NCBI GenBank assembly: GCA_008501785.1
Contig: QQUD01000106.1
Location: 1-12,898, forward strand
Reading direction: 5' to 3'
DNA: 12,898 nt
From: Chloroflexota bacterium
Lineage (GTDB): Bacteria; Chloroflexota; Anaerolineae; Promineifilales; Promineifilaceae
This document shows positions 6,038-12,898 of this stretch, piece after piece (the first letter of the stretch is position 1; each line of letters opens with the position of its first letter). A model generated the notes under the pieces. The model saw only the letters and a program-made list of their open reading frames with translations. It ran no database searches and had not been told where the DNA came from. Position numbers and translations under genes: made by a program.

Positions 6038-6075
6038 AGCTCATGTTATGCCTGTCATGAGCTTTTTTATTTTTC
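6038..6075 (+). terminator. Intrinsic terminator after the NHLP-type peptide gene
   Basis: AGCTCATG (6038-6045) and CATGAGCT (6056-6063) form a perfect eight-base stem with a 10-base loop, followed by a run of seven T then A and four more T. It lies 36 bases after the peptide gene stop. It ends plus-strand transcription before the convergent cyclase gene. No good terminator was seen for the cyclase gene on the minus strand. Confidence 0.85.
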
Positions 6076-6199
6076 TATACCCTCTAAAAAAAACCTCCCC
6101 AAAAAAGTCGAAATAATCTTAATCAAACTGTTGTTCACAAACTAGATTATCAGAGAAAAGCTCTAAATTAATTCCTCTATAAGTTCACTTAAAATATTT

Positions 6200-9100
6200 T
6201 CAATTTGTATTGCTCTGATAATATTTTCTTAATGTCTGTTCTAACAACGCATCAGATTTATCTTTATATATCAAACCAATGGTCTGTAATTCTTGATCCT
6301 CTAATTTCGAGAAAATATCCCCTACAAATTTATAACATCGAATGCGGTCAACTTGTCGTGCTCTCGCCCCAGCTGAATGCAAACAATCCCTAAGCAAATC
6401 AATTTTTAATTGGTTTGTAGTTTCTAACAAAGCTAACTCTAACTGAAGAAGCGGTAAATAGTCAGGACAACCTTCACGTTTAATCTCATTGATACTTGTC
6501 AAAAAATATTCTCTGGCTTTCTCATTCTGCTCCAGCTTCTTAAAGACTAATCCAAGATAATAACCCACAACAGGCCGCCACCAAACAAATTCGTTTTCAT
6601 CAATTAATAAACTGGCCTCCTTCAATAAATCTAATGCTGATAAATATTCGTTATTCTCAATCTGGACAAAACTTTTCCCAATTAGCAATCTGGCATTTTT
6701 TTCAAGATGACTGCTATTTTTTGTGTCTTCAATAATTTTTTCTGCTTTTTCAAAACAATCATTCGCTTTTTCCCAATCCTGCAAAGATGCAAAAAATTCA
6801 TATCCCATTACTAGATAAACTTCTAGCAACCCATCCACATCATCCATTGCGGTAAATAATTCAATAGCTTCTTCAAAAGAAGCCTCTGCCTCAATCATTC
6901 TTCCCAGATAAGCCAAAATCTCTGCTTTATTACCACTTGCTCGAGCCAAGAAATTTCTACTGGAGTCACCTAAAACCAAAATAGCTTCTTCGATTGACAC
7001 AAGAGCTTCGTTTGCTTTTCCAAGCTGAAATTGCACCAAAGAAATATTGCTTAAAGAAGATGCGATATTCGCCGGAATACTAAAGTTTCTTGAGAGGTTT
7101 ACACTTCTCTGCATTGCAACAAGTGCTTGTTCAAGTGTCTTTTGCGAGTAATGAACAAAAGCAATGATCCCAAGAACATGTGACAAGCGTTCATTATTAT
7201 TTGTTTGAACGCATAAGGTTTCAGCCAATTGCAATTTTTTCAATGCCTTATCATAATCACCAAGGGAACTCGAAATAAAACCTGACCATTGATAAGCACG
7301 AGCTAACTCATCTGATGGTCCTTCAGAATCAAGCATTTGAATAACTTGTGAAGTTATTTCTTCTGCCTCACTAAATTGAGCCTGTCTTGTTTTTAACTCA
7401 GCTAATAAATTTAAAACTTTAGGCTTCTTGTAAATTACACTTGCATAGAACTTATCATCTAACAAATCATTTGCTAACTCTACATCAATTACGGCTTCGC
7501 TAAATGCCCCCAAAAATCGCAATGCTTCTGCACGGGATGTTAGAAGATCAACGGCCGTTTCCCACCGCTCATCAATCCCCAACGCCCGCAAATGCTCCTC
7601 AGCCAGATTGTAAAGCTCCACCGCCTCTTTATTTGCAAAGATAGCACGCGCATCTTCGGCCGCTTGCAGTGAAAAGTGCAGGCCATCCTCATGAATGCCA
7701 GCACGGCTGTAGTGAAATGCCAGAATGGGGTGATACGGCCGTAAATTATCCCGGTTCCTCTCCTGAATCCAGTCCGCCACCAATGCATGCAGCTCCTGCC
7801 GCCGCGCAAACGGCAAACTTTCATACGCCACTTCATGCGTCATCGCGTGCTGGAACAGGTAAATCCATTCAGGATCAGCCGTCACCAACCGCGTCATATC
7901 TGAGGTTGTCAAATCATTCAACAAATCCAGCATAAATTGGCGCGGCATCCGCTGCGACAGCGCACTCAGCGAATCGACCTCAAACTGGCGTCCAATCACC
8001 GACGCCACTTGCAGCAAATCACGAGTCGCTGGTGGCAGCCGGTCCAGACGCGCCAACAGCAAGCCATGAATGGTGTCGGGCACCTGCATCTGTGCCAGCT
8101 TTTGTTCATCAACTTGAATACGGCCGTTTACCCGCAACACCCCCGCCGACGTCATCACATTCAGCGCCTCTTCCAAAAACAGCGGATTCACCAGGCTGTC
8201 TCGCCCTTCCCGGTCACGCAAACCCAACTGCTGCTCCACCGCCTGCGGCAGTTCATCGGCTCCCACCAAATGTTTCAACAACTGCCGTGCATGTAAAGCT
8301 GACAAATCAGTAACCGGGATGGTCTGGCAAAACGGCCGTGCCAATGTCGCCAACTGAATATGATCCTCAGACCGAAACGTTATCGCTACAAAAAGTGCGC
8401 TGTTTTCGATATGCGCAGTAATCTCATCCAGCAGCGCCAGGCTCGATTGATCTGCCCAATGCAATCCCTCAGCGATCAGCAGCAGCGGCTGCTGCTTAGC
8501 TGCCGCCTGAAAACAGCGCCTGACTAGCGTGAAAAATCGCGCCTGACGTGCTTCCGCCGTCAACATATCAATCGCGTCTGTTTGCGGAATCGGCAGCCCC
8601 AATGGGTCCGCCCACAGTGGAAAGTCCAATTCATTACCCGGTAACAATTCATTTAGACGTGTCGCTAACAAGTCAATTTGCTGTTCTACAGACATGCTAC
8701 TGGTTAATCCAAAAAAGTCGCGCCAAATTCCCCGCCAGGGACTAAAAGGAATGTCTGTTGTGTGCTGTTGACACACTCCAATTAATCCAATCCCGCCGTT
8801 ATCCAGCCAATAACGGGTGGCATATCCCAACATACGCGACTTGCCCACACCAGTCGGGCCAGATAAGGCGACCACATGCCCTTCATTGAGCAGCGCTTTG
8901 TCCATCTCGGCCAACATGTTTGCCAGTTCTTCATCGCGTCCAAATAACGGCCGTTGCCATCGATCCAAATACGCCTGCATTTGCGAAGTCGCCAACCGTT
9001 CAGTTGTCGCCTGGAAAGGCGTGACCGCCATCTGCTTACCCTTCAACTGCACATCCGGCAATTGCTCAAACTCAATCCACTGGCGCGTCCGATTCGCGGT

Positions 9101-10360
9101 AATGCCGTTCGTCCACACCGCATTCAACACACACACCTGCATTAGCCGTGCCGACAAATTGACAACATCTCCAACCACCGTGTATTCACGCCGACTCTCA
9201 GACCCCACCGGACCGGCGAACACTTTGCCAACCGCCAATCCAATCTTTTGCGAGGCAATATATCCTGGCTTTTCGCGCAGCAAAGCCAGCGCACAGCGCA
9301 GCGCCTGATCCGGCGCATCTGGCGCAATGGGCGCACCAAACATGATGTGCAATTGGTTCCCTTTGTCGCCAGTTAACACACGATTTACACGCGCATTTTC
9401 CACACCATATCGGTCTACAATTTTGTTTGCCCAATCGTAATAGGCTTGCAGTTGGCGTCCCATTTCGGCCGTTTCAATCGCCGACGATGCATCATCATCC
9501 CCCACAAATGAAAACTGCACAAACAGGCTCGTCACTGGCCGATGTTCAGCCATCTCAGCAGAACCGGTTTGCGTCAGGCGGGAATGCAGCGCTTCTGGCA
9601 CAAATGGCGCAATCGCTTTAATCATGAGCGACAGCGCATCTTCATCATAATCTGACCAATTTAAAATGGGTCGCGCCGCAATTTGAGGTAATGGTTCGTC
9701 AAATCGGGTGAAATTTGCTGAAGTAGCAAATCCAGCCTGCTGCAATATTGTTTGACTGGCAATCACATCGCCAGATTTAGCCGCTTTTTCAGCCTCGGCA
9801 GCTTCATCAACGGCCGTTCCCGCCAACACAAACTCCATACTCCGATTTGGATCGCCAATCACCAGTACCTGACAAGAGCCGTATCCCATCCCAATCTTAA
9901 TCGTTAAGTCAAAAAATGGACTTTTGCTCGATGGACGGTTCGTTACCACCCGCCCAAAACTAGTCAGCATCAACTGCTGCATCTGCCGCGCACAGCTCAG
10001 TGCCCGCAGCGCCGCCTGTCCATCCTCATCAGGGAAGTAGACGGACATTGCATCCCCATAAAAATGGCTAACCGCGCCCCCCATCTCATGAATCACATCA
10101 ATCATCGCCGTAAACGTCACCAGCAAGACGCGATTCAACTCTTCGGCCCCTCGCGGACCATCCGACGCCAACTCTTCAGACATCGCCGTAAACCCAGACA
10201 TATCGGCAAAAAGTGTTGCCGCATTCAGCGAATGCGTCTCACCTGGCGCAGGCAGCCCATCCGTCAACGCCTGCCGCACCAAGGTCACAGGCACATAAGC
10301 CCCCAACATGCGGGCCAATTCTGAGGTGGAAATGTTGTTCAGTGTATTTTTTGGGGACAT
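6200..10360 (-). CDS. Dual-cyclase / STAND-type ATPase / TPR signalling protein, soluble adenylyl cyclase-like
   Basis: The 1386-residue protein has, in order, class III cyclase domain 1 (about 45-205), cyclase domain 2 (about 273-450), an ATPase with Walker A GPTGVGKS (501-508) and a Walker-B-like LLLIAEGLHWAD (626-637), a helical linker, and TPR-like repeats (about 895-1330). Domain 1 has the metal-binding Asp53 (FADMSGFT) and Asp103 (YGDAMSVYF), but Asp185 and Glu189 stand where Asn and Arg are needed. Domain 2 has Gln282 at the first metal position but keeps Asn401 and Arg405 (GDVVNLSARL). Together they could build one active site, as in mammalian soluble adenylyl cyclase, which has the same domain order. 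ATP or GTP use cannot be read with certainty. No membrane helix or signal peptide is seen, so it should be cytoplasmic. The ATG lacks a clear Shine-Dalgarno sequence. The 3' third (6200 to about 7540) is strikingly AT-rich. Confidence 0.88.
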   Translation of the reverse strand: MSPKNTLNNISTSELARMLGAYVPVTLVRQALTDGLPAPGETHSLNAATLFADMSGFTAMSEELASDGPRGAEELNRVLLVTFTAMIDVIHEMGGAVSHFYGDAMSVYFPDEDGQAALRALSCARQMQQLMLTSFGRVVTNRPSSKSPFFDLTIKIGMGYGSCQVLVIGDPNRSMEFVLAGTAVDEAAEAEKAAKSGDVIASQTILQQAGFATSANFTRFDEPLPQIAARPILNWSDYDEDALSLMIKAIAPFVPEALHSRLTQTGSAEMAEHRPVTSLFVQFSFVGDDDASSAIETAEMGRQLQAYYDWANKIVDRYGVENARVNRVLTGDKGNQLHIMFGAPIAPDAPDQALRCALALLREKPGYIASQKIGLAVGKVFAGPVGSESRREYTVVGDVVNLSARLMQVCVLNAVWTNGITANRTRQWIEFEQLPDVQLKGKQMAVTPFQATTERLATSQMQAYLDRWQRPLFGRDEELANMLAEMDKALLNEGHVVALSGPTGVGKSRMLGYATRYWLDNGGIGLIGVCQQHTTDIPFSPWRGIWRDFFGLTSSMSVEQQIDLLATRLNELLPGNELDFPLWADPLGLPIPQTDAIDMLTAEARQARFFTLVRRCFQAAAKQQPLLLIAEGLHWADQSSLALLDEITAHIENSALFVAITFRSEDHIQLATLARPFCQTIPVTDLSALHARQLLKHLVGADELPQAVEQQLGLRDREGRDSLVNPLFLEEALNVMTSAGVLRVNGRIQVDEQKLAQMQVPDTIHGLLLARLDRLPPATRDLLQVASVIGRQFEVDSLSALSQRMPRQFMLDLLNDLTTSDMTRLVTADPEWIYLFQHAMTHEVAYESLPFARRQELHALVADWIQERNRDNLRPYHPILAFHYSRAGIHEDGLHFSLQAAEDARAIFANKEAVELYNLAEEHLRALGIDERWETAVDLLTSRAEALRFLGAFSEAVIDVELANDLLDDKFYASVIYKKPKVLNLLAELKTRQAQFSEAEEITSQVIQMLDSEGPSDELARAYQWSGFISSSLGDYDKALKKLQLAETLCVQTNNNERLSHVLGIIAFVHYSQKTLEQALVAMQRSVNLSRNFSIPANIASSLSNISLVQFQLGKANEALVSIEEAILVLGDSSRNFLARASGNKAEILAYLGRMIEAEASFEEAIELFTAMDDVDGLLEVYLVMGYEFFASLQDWEKANDCFEKAEKIIEDTKNSSHLEKNARLLIGKSFVQIENNEYLSALDLLKEASLLIDENEFVWWRPVVGYYLGLVFKKLEQNEKAREYFLTSINEIKREGCPDYLPLLQLELALLETTNQLKIDLLRDCLHSAGARARQVDRIRCYKFVGDIFSKLEDQELQTIGLIYKDKSDALLEQTLRKYYQSNTN

Positions 10361-10372
10361 TGTTTTTAAAAT

Positions 10373-10441
10373 GAGCTAGAGGATAGAGCTGGAGCTAGAG
10401 AAGAAGCATTCATTCTAGCTCTAGCTCATTACTCTAGCTTC
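10373..10441. repeat. Hairpin of CTAGAG-type hexamers (copy 2, diverged)
   Basis: Left arm (10373-10400) and right arm (about 10413-10441) form an imperfect palindrome of GAGCTA/TAGCTC units around a loop containing GAAGCATTCATT. It shares the arm units and a central CATTC with the element at 5555-5621. It fills the space between the membrane protein gene and the cyclase gene and reaches to one base from the stop codon of the former. It may act as an intercistronic hairpin. Confidence 0.7.
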
Positions 10442-11011
10442 TTAATCATCATCGTCATCATCGTAAGCGGGGAAGAAACGGCCGTTTACAAAAGCCACCA
10501 TCTCCGCCACCTGTGATTCTGCCAAACCCAGTGCAAACAAGCGGGGTTGCGAGCCATAGTGAAACGACACACCACGATATTTCATGTCATAGCTTAATGG
10601 CTGCACATACTGCATGTCATATGCATCCGTGATGCCCAAAATGGAAACCGGGCGGCGCACAATTAACATATCTTTGTTGATAAATAAAATTTCTCGGGGA
10701 GCCGCATAAAATTGCCACTGACGCCACACAAAGCGCATAAAATAAAACAAAATCGCCAACAGCAGCAGCAGCATAACCGTAAACACAATTGCAAACCGCG
10801 CCCCTGAAAACGCCATTTGCGCCGTAAATATCAGTCCCGATACCATCAAACCTAGGCAAACAAGCATCACCACCGAATAGATACCAAACAAAATCCAATT
10901 GCGCTTCACAGGCAAGACGATTTTTAGCCGTTCATCATTTTCTTCAAACTCAATGCCTTCTACTTCAGGAAACATGCCCCTATTGTAGCGCACCCCTACG
11001 CTTCTATCCAT
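10442..11011 (-). CDS. Two-helix membrane protein of unknown function
   Basis: The longest form is 189 residues. Two membrane helices (about 39-63 and 72-95) follow an acidic N-terminal segment and precede a soluble, probably cytoplasmic domain (about 100-180) with alternating hydrophobic residues suggesting beta strands. The protein ends in six Asp residues. I recognise no family. The start is uncertain: the ATG at 11011 overlaps the upstream gene by 16 bases with a weak ribosome-binding site, and the ATG at 10975 (177 residues) has AGGGG only one base away. It lies between two cyclase-type paralogues on the same strand, suggesting co-transcription and perhaps a membrane partner for them. 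One ACGGCCGT site lies at 10478-10485. Confidence 0.7.
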   Translation of the reverse strand: MDRSVGVRYNRGMFPEVEGIEFEENDERLKIVLPVKRNWILFGIYSVVMLVCLGLMVSGLIFTAQMAFSGARFAIVFTVMLLLLLAILFYFMRFVWRQWQFYAAPREILFINKDMLIVRRPVSILGITDAYDMQYVQPLSYDMKYRGVSFHYGSQPRLFALGLAESQVAEMVAFVNGRFFPAYDDDDDD

Positions 11012-12898
11012 GCTAGACAGTTACCACCTAAACGCCGCAAGCGTGGTGTATCGGCGTTTAACAACAGCTCACCCGCTTCCCGATAGCAAATCACCTTGTC
11101 ACTGTAACGACTGCGATGGGATACAGCCGACACACAAGCTTCTAATAGCTGCCGACGTTTTTCTTCATCGTCAGCGAGTTTAGCTAGCTGCAATAAAATG
11201 AGCGGCATGTCATCAGGACAGCCGCCGTTAACGATGGCGTGATGTGCTTTTGTGAAAAACGGCCGTATTTCCCCCACATCCGCCTGCCGTGCCACCTGCA
11301 ACATCCCCATCTGGTACAATACCGCCGGACGCAACCAATCCAGCTTACGGCTTTCTATCGCACGCAGCGCCTTTTGAAACAGCGTTTCTGCCTGAGACAA
11401 ATGCCCTGTATTCAACGCCGCAATCCCCAAGCCTAGCCAAAGTCGCGCCGCTTCCTGCACATACATGCCCGCATCTTCGGGCTGAGAAGCAACCAACTGC
11501 CCCACCTGCACCAGTCGCCGCCGTGCTTCCCGCCAATCCTGGCAGCCTTGACTATACTCAAACCCCCAGAGCAAATACGATTGCAGCAGCCCAAGCGCAT
11601 CATCCATCTTTTGGAACATGTCCACCGCCATCTGTAAATCTGCCAGCGCATTAGCAAAATGGCCTTCATAACAATAAATGGCTGCACGATGGTTCAACAT
11701 ATGGGCTTGAATATTGTGGCTGGCAGTGCGAACCAATGTCAAGGCCTCATTAATAGTGGTTAATGCATCCGCCGGTTTGGCTGCCTGGAGCAAAATGCGC
11801 GATTGACGATAGAGTGCTAAGGATATCTGCATCGGCAACTGCTGACGTCGTGCCAATTCCAACGCTCGATTCACCATCTTCATGGCCAAGTCGGATCGCC
11901 TCTGTTCACTGTACACGCCAGCAACAGCCCCCCAAACCGTCACCAACCGCACCCGGTCATTAATGGCAACCGCAATTTCTTCAGCCCGGTCCAGTCGGTT
12001 GAGCGCCCCTTTTAAATCAAACACGGCGGCCGCCGCCATGCCCGAAAGCAAATACGCTTGCAGTAGTTCCGCAGGTGGCGTGAAATCTCCTAAATTGCGA
12101 ATCACCTTTTCGGTTAAGGTTTGCACATCACGATAACGCGCCTGGTGGAACTTAGTTTCTGCTAGTTGATTGTAAATGGGCAGCGTTTCATCGATTTCAC
12201 CATACATTAAGCACAATTTCAGTGCCTCAGTTGCTGACAGGGTGGCTTCAGTGAACTCGCCCAGCAGCCGCAGCACTCTGGCGCGAGATGTGTAAATGTG
12301 TACGGCCGTTTTCCAATACTGCCGCTCATCCAAGGCCCGAATATGCATAATCGCCAGCTTGTACAAATCAGCCGCCCCTTGATTGGCAAACATCGCCGCC
12401 GCGTCATTCGCCGCCGCCAAGGCATATTGCAACCCTTCCTCATGCTCATCTGTTTGGCTGTAATGATACGCCAGCACCGGATAAAACAGCTTCAAATTAT
12501 CCTCATGCCGTTTTACAATCAGTTCTCCAATTTCTGCATGAAGCGCCTGCCGTCGAGCATAGGGCAAGCTTTGGTACACCACATCATGTGCCAATGCATG
12601 TTGAAAAACAAAGCGCGGCTCAGGTTCCATTGCAATTTGCTGCACCATCTCCGTGTTCAGCAAGCCATTCAGCAGCATCAATGCCTCTTCACGAGAAACC
12701 CCCGACATCACCGCCACCAGCGTCTCTAGATCAAATTCTCGTCCAATCACCGACGCCCCTTGCAACAAACTACGCCCACCCGCCGGAATTTGATCAAGTC
12801 GAGCCAACAGCACATTGTAAATCGTGTCTGGCACTTGCATATTCAGCAAACCCGTTTCCTGAATCCGCACCCGCCGGTGACCATCTACATCGACATAA
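10996..12898 (-). CDS. ATPase/TPR signalling protein, paralogue of the dual cyclase; 5' end beyond the window
   Basis: About 633 residues are visible. A GTG at 12870 could be mistaken for a start, but the frame stays open to the window edge, and the extra residues (VDVDGHRRVRIQ) match the paralogue's region near residue 745, so the gene is cut rather than short. Shared segments with the 6200-10360 product include VPDTI..LLARLD, ASVIGR.F, FQHA..H.V.Y.SLP.ARR, HYS near the linker, and GGCPD/EGCPD near the C-terminus. The visible part is therefore the end of the ATPase module, the helical linker and the TPR tail. Whether it has cyclase domains must be read beyond base 12898. Its 3' portion keeps a GC-rich composition, unlike the paralogue. 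It holds ACGGCCGT at 11259 and 12302. Confidence 0.85.
   Translation of the reverse strand, partial: YVDVDGHRRVRIQETGLLNMQVPDTIYNVLLARLDQIPAGGRSLLQGASVIGREFDLETLVAVMSGVSREEALMLLNGLLNTEMVQQIAMEPEPRFVFQHALAHDVVYQSLPYARRQALHAEIGELIVKRHEDNLKLFYPVLAYHYSQTDEHEEGLQYALAAANDAAAMFANQGAADLYKLAIMHIRALDERQYWKTAVHIYTSRARVLRLLGEFTEATLSATEALKLCLMYGEIDETLPIYNQLAETKFHQARYRDVQTLTEKVIRNLGDFTPPAELLQAYLLSGMAAAAVFDLKGALNRLDRAEEIAVAINDRVRLVTVWGAVAGVYSEQRRSDLAMKMVNRALELARRQQLPMQISLALYRQSRILLQAAKPADALTTINEALTLVRTASHNIQAHMLNHRAAIYCYEGHFANALADLQMAVDMFQKMDDALGLLQSYLLWGFEYSQGCQDWREARRRLVQVGQLVASQPEDAGMYVQEAARLWLGLGIAALNTGHLSQAETLFQKALRAIESRKLDWLRPAVLYQMGMLQVARQADVGEIRPFFTKAHHAIVNGGCPDDMPLILLQLAKLADDEEKRRQLLEACVSAVSHRSRYSDKVICYREAGELLLNADTPRLRRLGGNCLAWIEA

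Larger units (their letters stand above)
1561..12309. repeat. Highly iterated palindrome ACGGCCGT, 17 dispersed copies
   Basis: Exact copies begin at 1561, 1824, 2460, 2726, 3635, 3756, 4191, 4738, 7551, 7735, 8120, 8332, 8947, 9810, 10478, 11259 and 12302. Near matches begin at 2369 and 9465. All exact copies are inside coding regions. They fall in all three codon phases, giving Thr-Ala-Val seven times, Asn/Asp-Gly-Arg five times and Arg-Pro five times. Several extend to longer palindromes, for example 14 bases at 2457-2470. An unconstrained 8-mer would be expected well under once in this length. Confidence 0.95.

Noticed and set aside
6038..6063. Bidirectional terminator for the convergent genes
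   Set aside because: The T-run follows the stem only on the plus strand; in the minus direction the sequence after the stem is AAGTTTGTATAAAA, without a proper U-run.
8817..9308. 163-codon plus-strand open frame
   Set aside because: It is antisense to the conserved cyclase 2/ATPase region, has no ribosome-binding site or recognisable domain, and arises from the GC-rich codon pattern of the opposite strand.
12024..12036. Extra palindrome site GCGGCCGC as part of the ACGGCCGT family
   Set aside because: It differs in both outer bases and lies in an alanine-rich GCC/GCG codon run, so it is explained by codon usage.
12298..12729. 143-codon plus-strand open frame
   Set aside because: It is antisense to the conserved linker and TPR start of the paralogue and has low-complexity Arg/Gln/His composition typical of a shadow frame.
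12868..12870. GTG as the start codon of a 624-residue protein at the right edge
   Set aside because: The frame is open to base 12898 and the upstream residues match the paralogue, so the gene continues beyond the window.

Overview
The window reads as chromosomal DNA from a free-living bacterium, most likely a member of the Chloroflexota (Anaerolineae-like). That assignment is an inference. It rests on the cyclase/ATPase/TPR giant proteins, an NHLP-type peptide gene, an orphan family-5 solute-binding protein joined to secG, and the general style of the proteins. No rRNA, tRNA, CRISPR array, transposase or integrase was found.

Left part (1-3332, minus strand) is a protein-export block. secG (3078-3332) is followed 31 bases later by a large extracytoplasmic solute-binding protein (1343-3046). 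After a 238-base gap with its own promoter come tatA (916-1104), tatB (422-904) and the first 141 codons of tatC, which runs off the left edge. Both the secG and tatA transcripts appear to start from extended -10 promoters (TGTTATAAT), and both have leaders with a stem built on CGGTA/TACCG.

Middle part (3593-6002, plus strand) holds a two-gene ABC exporter (ATPase 3593-4468, permease 4465-5289), a 70-residue zinc-finger protein (5348-5560) and a 72-residue protein (5784-6002) resembling nitrile-hydratase-like leader peptides, i.e. a candidate RiPP precursor. A clear intrinsic terminator follows (6038-6075). The spaces between these genes contain a tandem heptamer repeat (5288-5343) and a long near-perfect hairpin made of CTAGAG-type hexamers (5555-5621).

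Right part (6200-12898, minus strand) holds two paralogous signalling giants with a two-helix membrane protein between them. The complete one (6200-10360, 1386 aa) has two class III nucleotidyl cyclase domains, a STAND/AAA-type ATPase and a long TPR tail, the same order as mammalian soluble adenylyl cyclase. Its two cyclase domains carry complementary halves of one active site. The second copy (10996-12898) is cut by the right edge, so only its ATPase-end and TPR parts are visible. The last third of the complete cyclase gene (about 6200-7540) is much more AT-rich than the rest and than the matching part of the paralogue.

The most striking signal is genome-style rather than genic. The 8-base palindrome ACGGCCGT occurs 17 times in 12.9 kb, always inside genes and in all three codon phases. 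This resembles the highly iterated palindrome HIP1 of cyanobacteria but with a different sequence.
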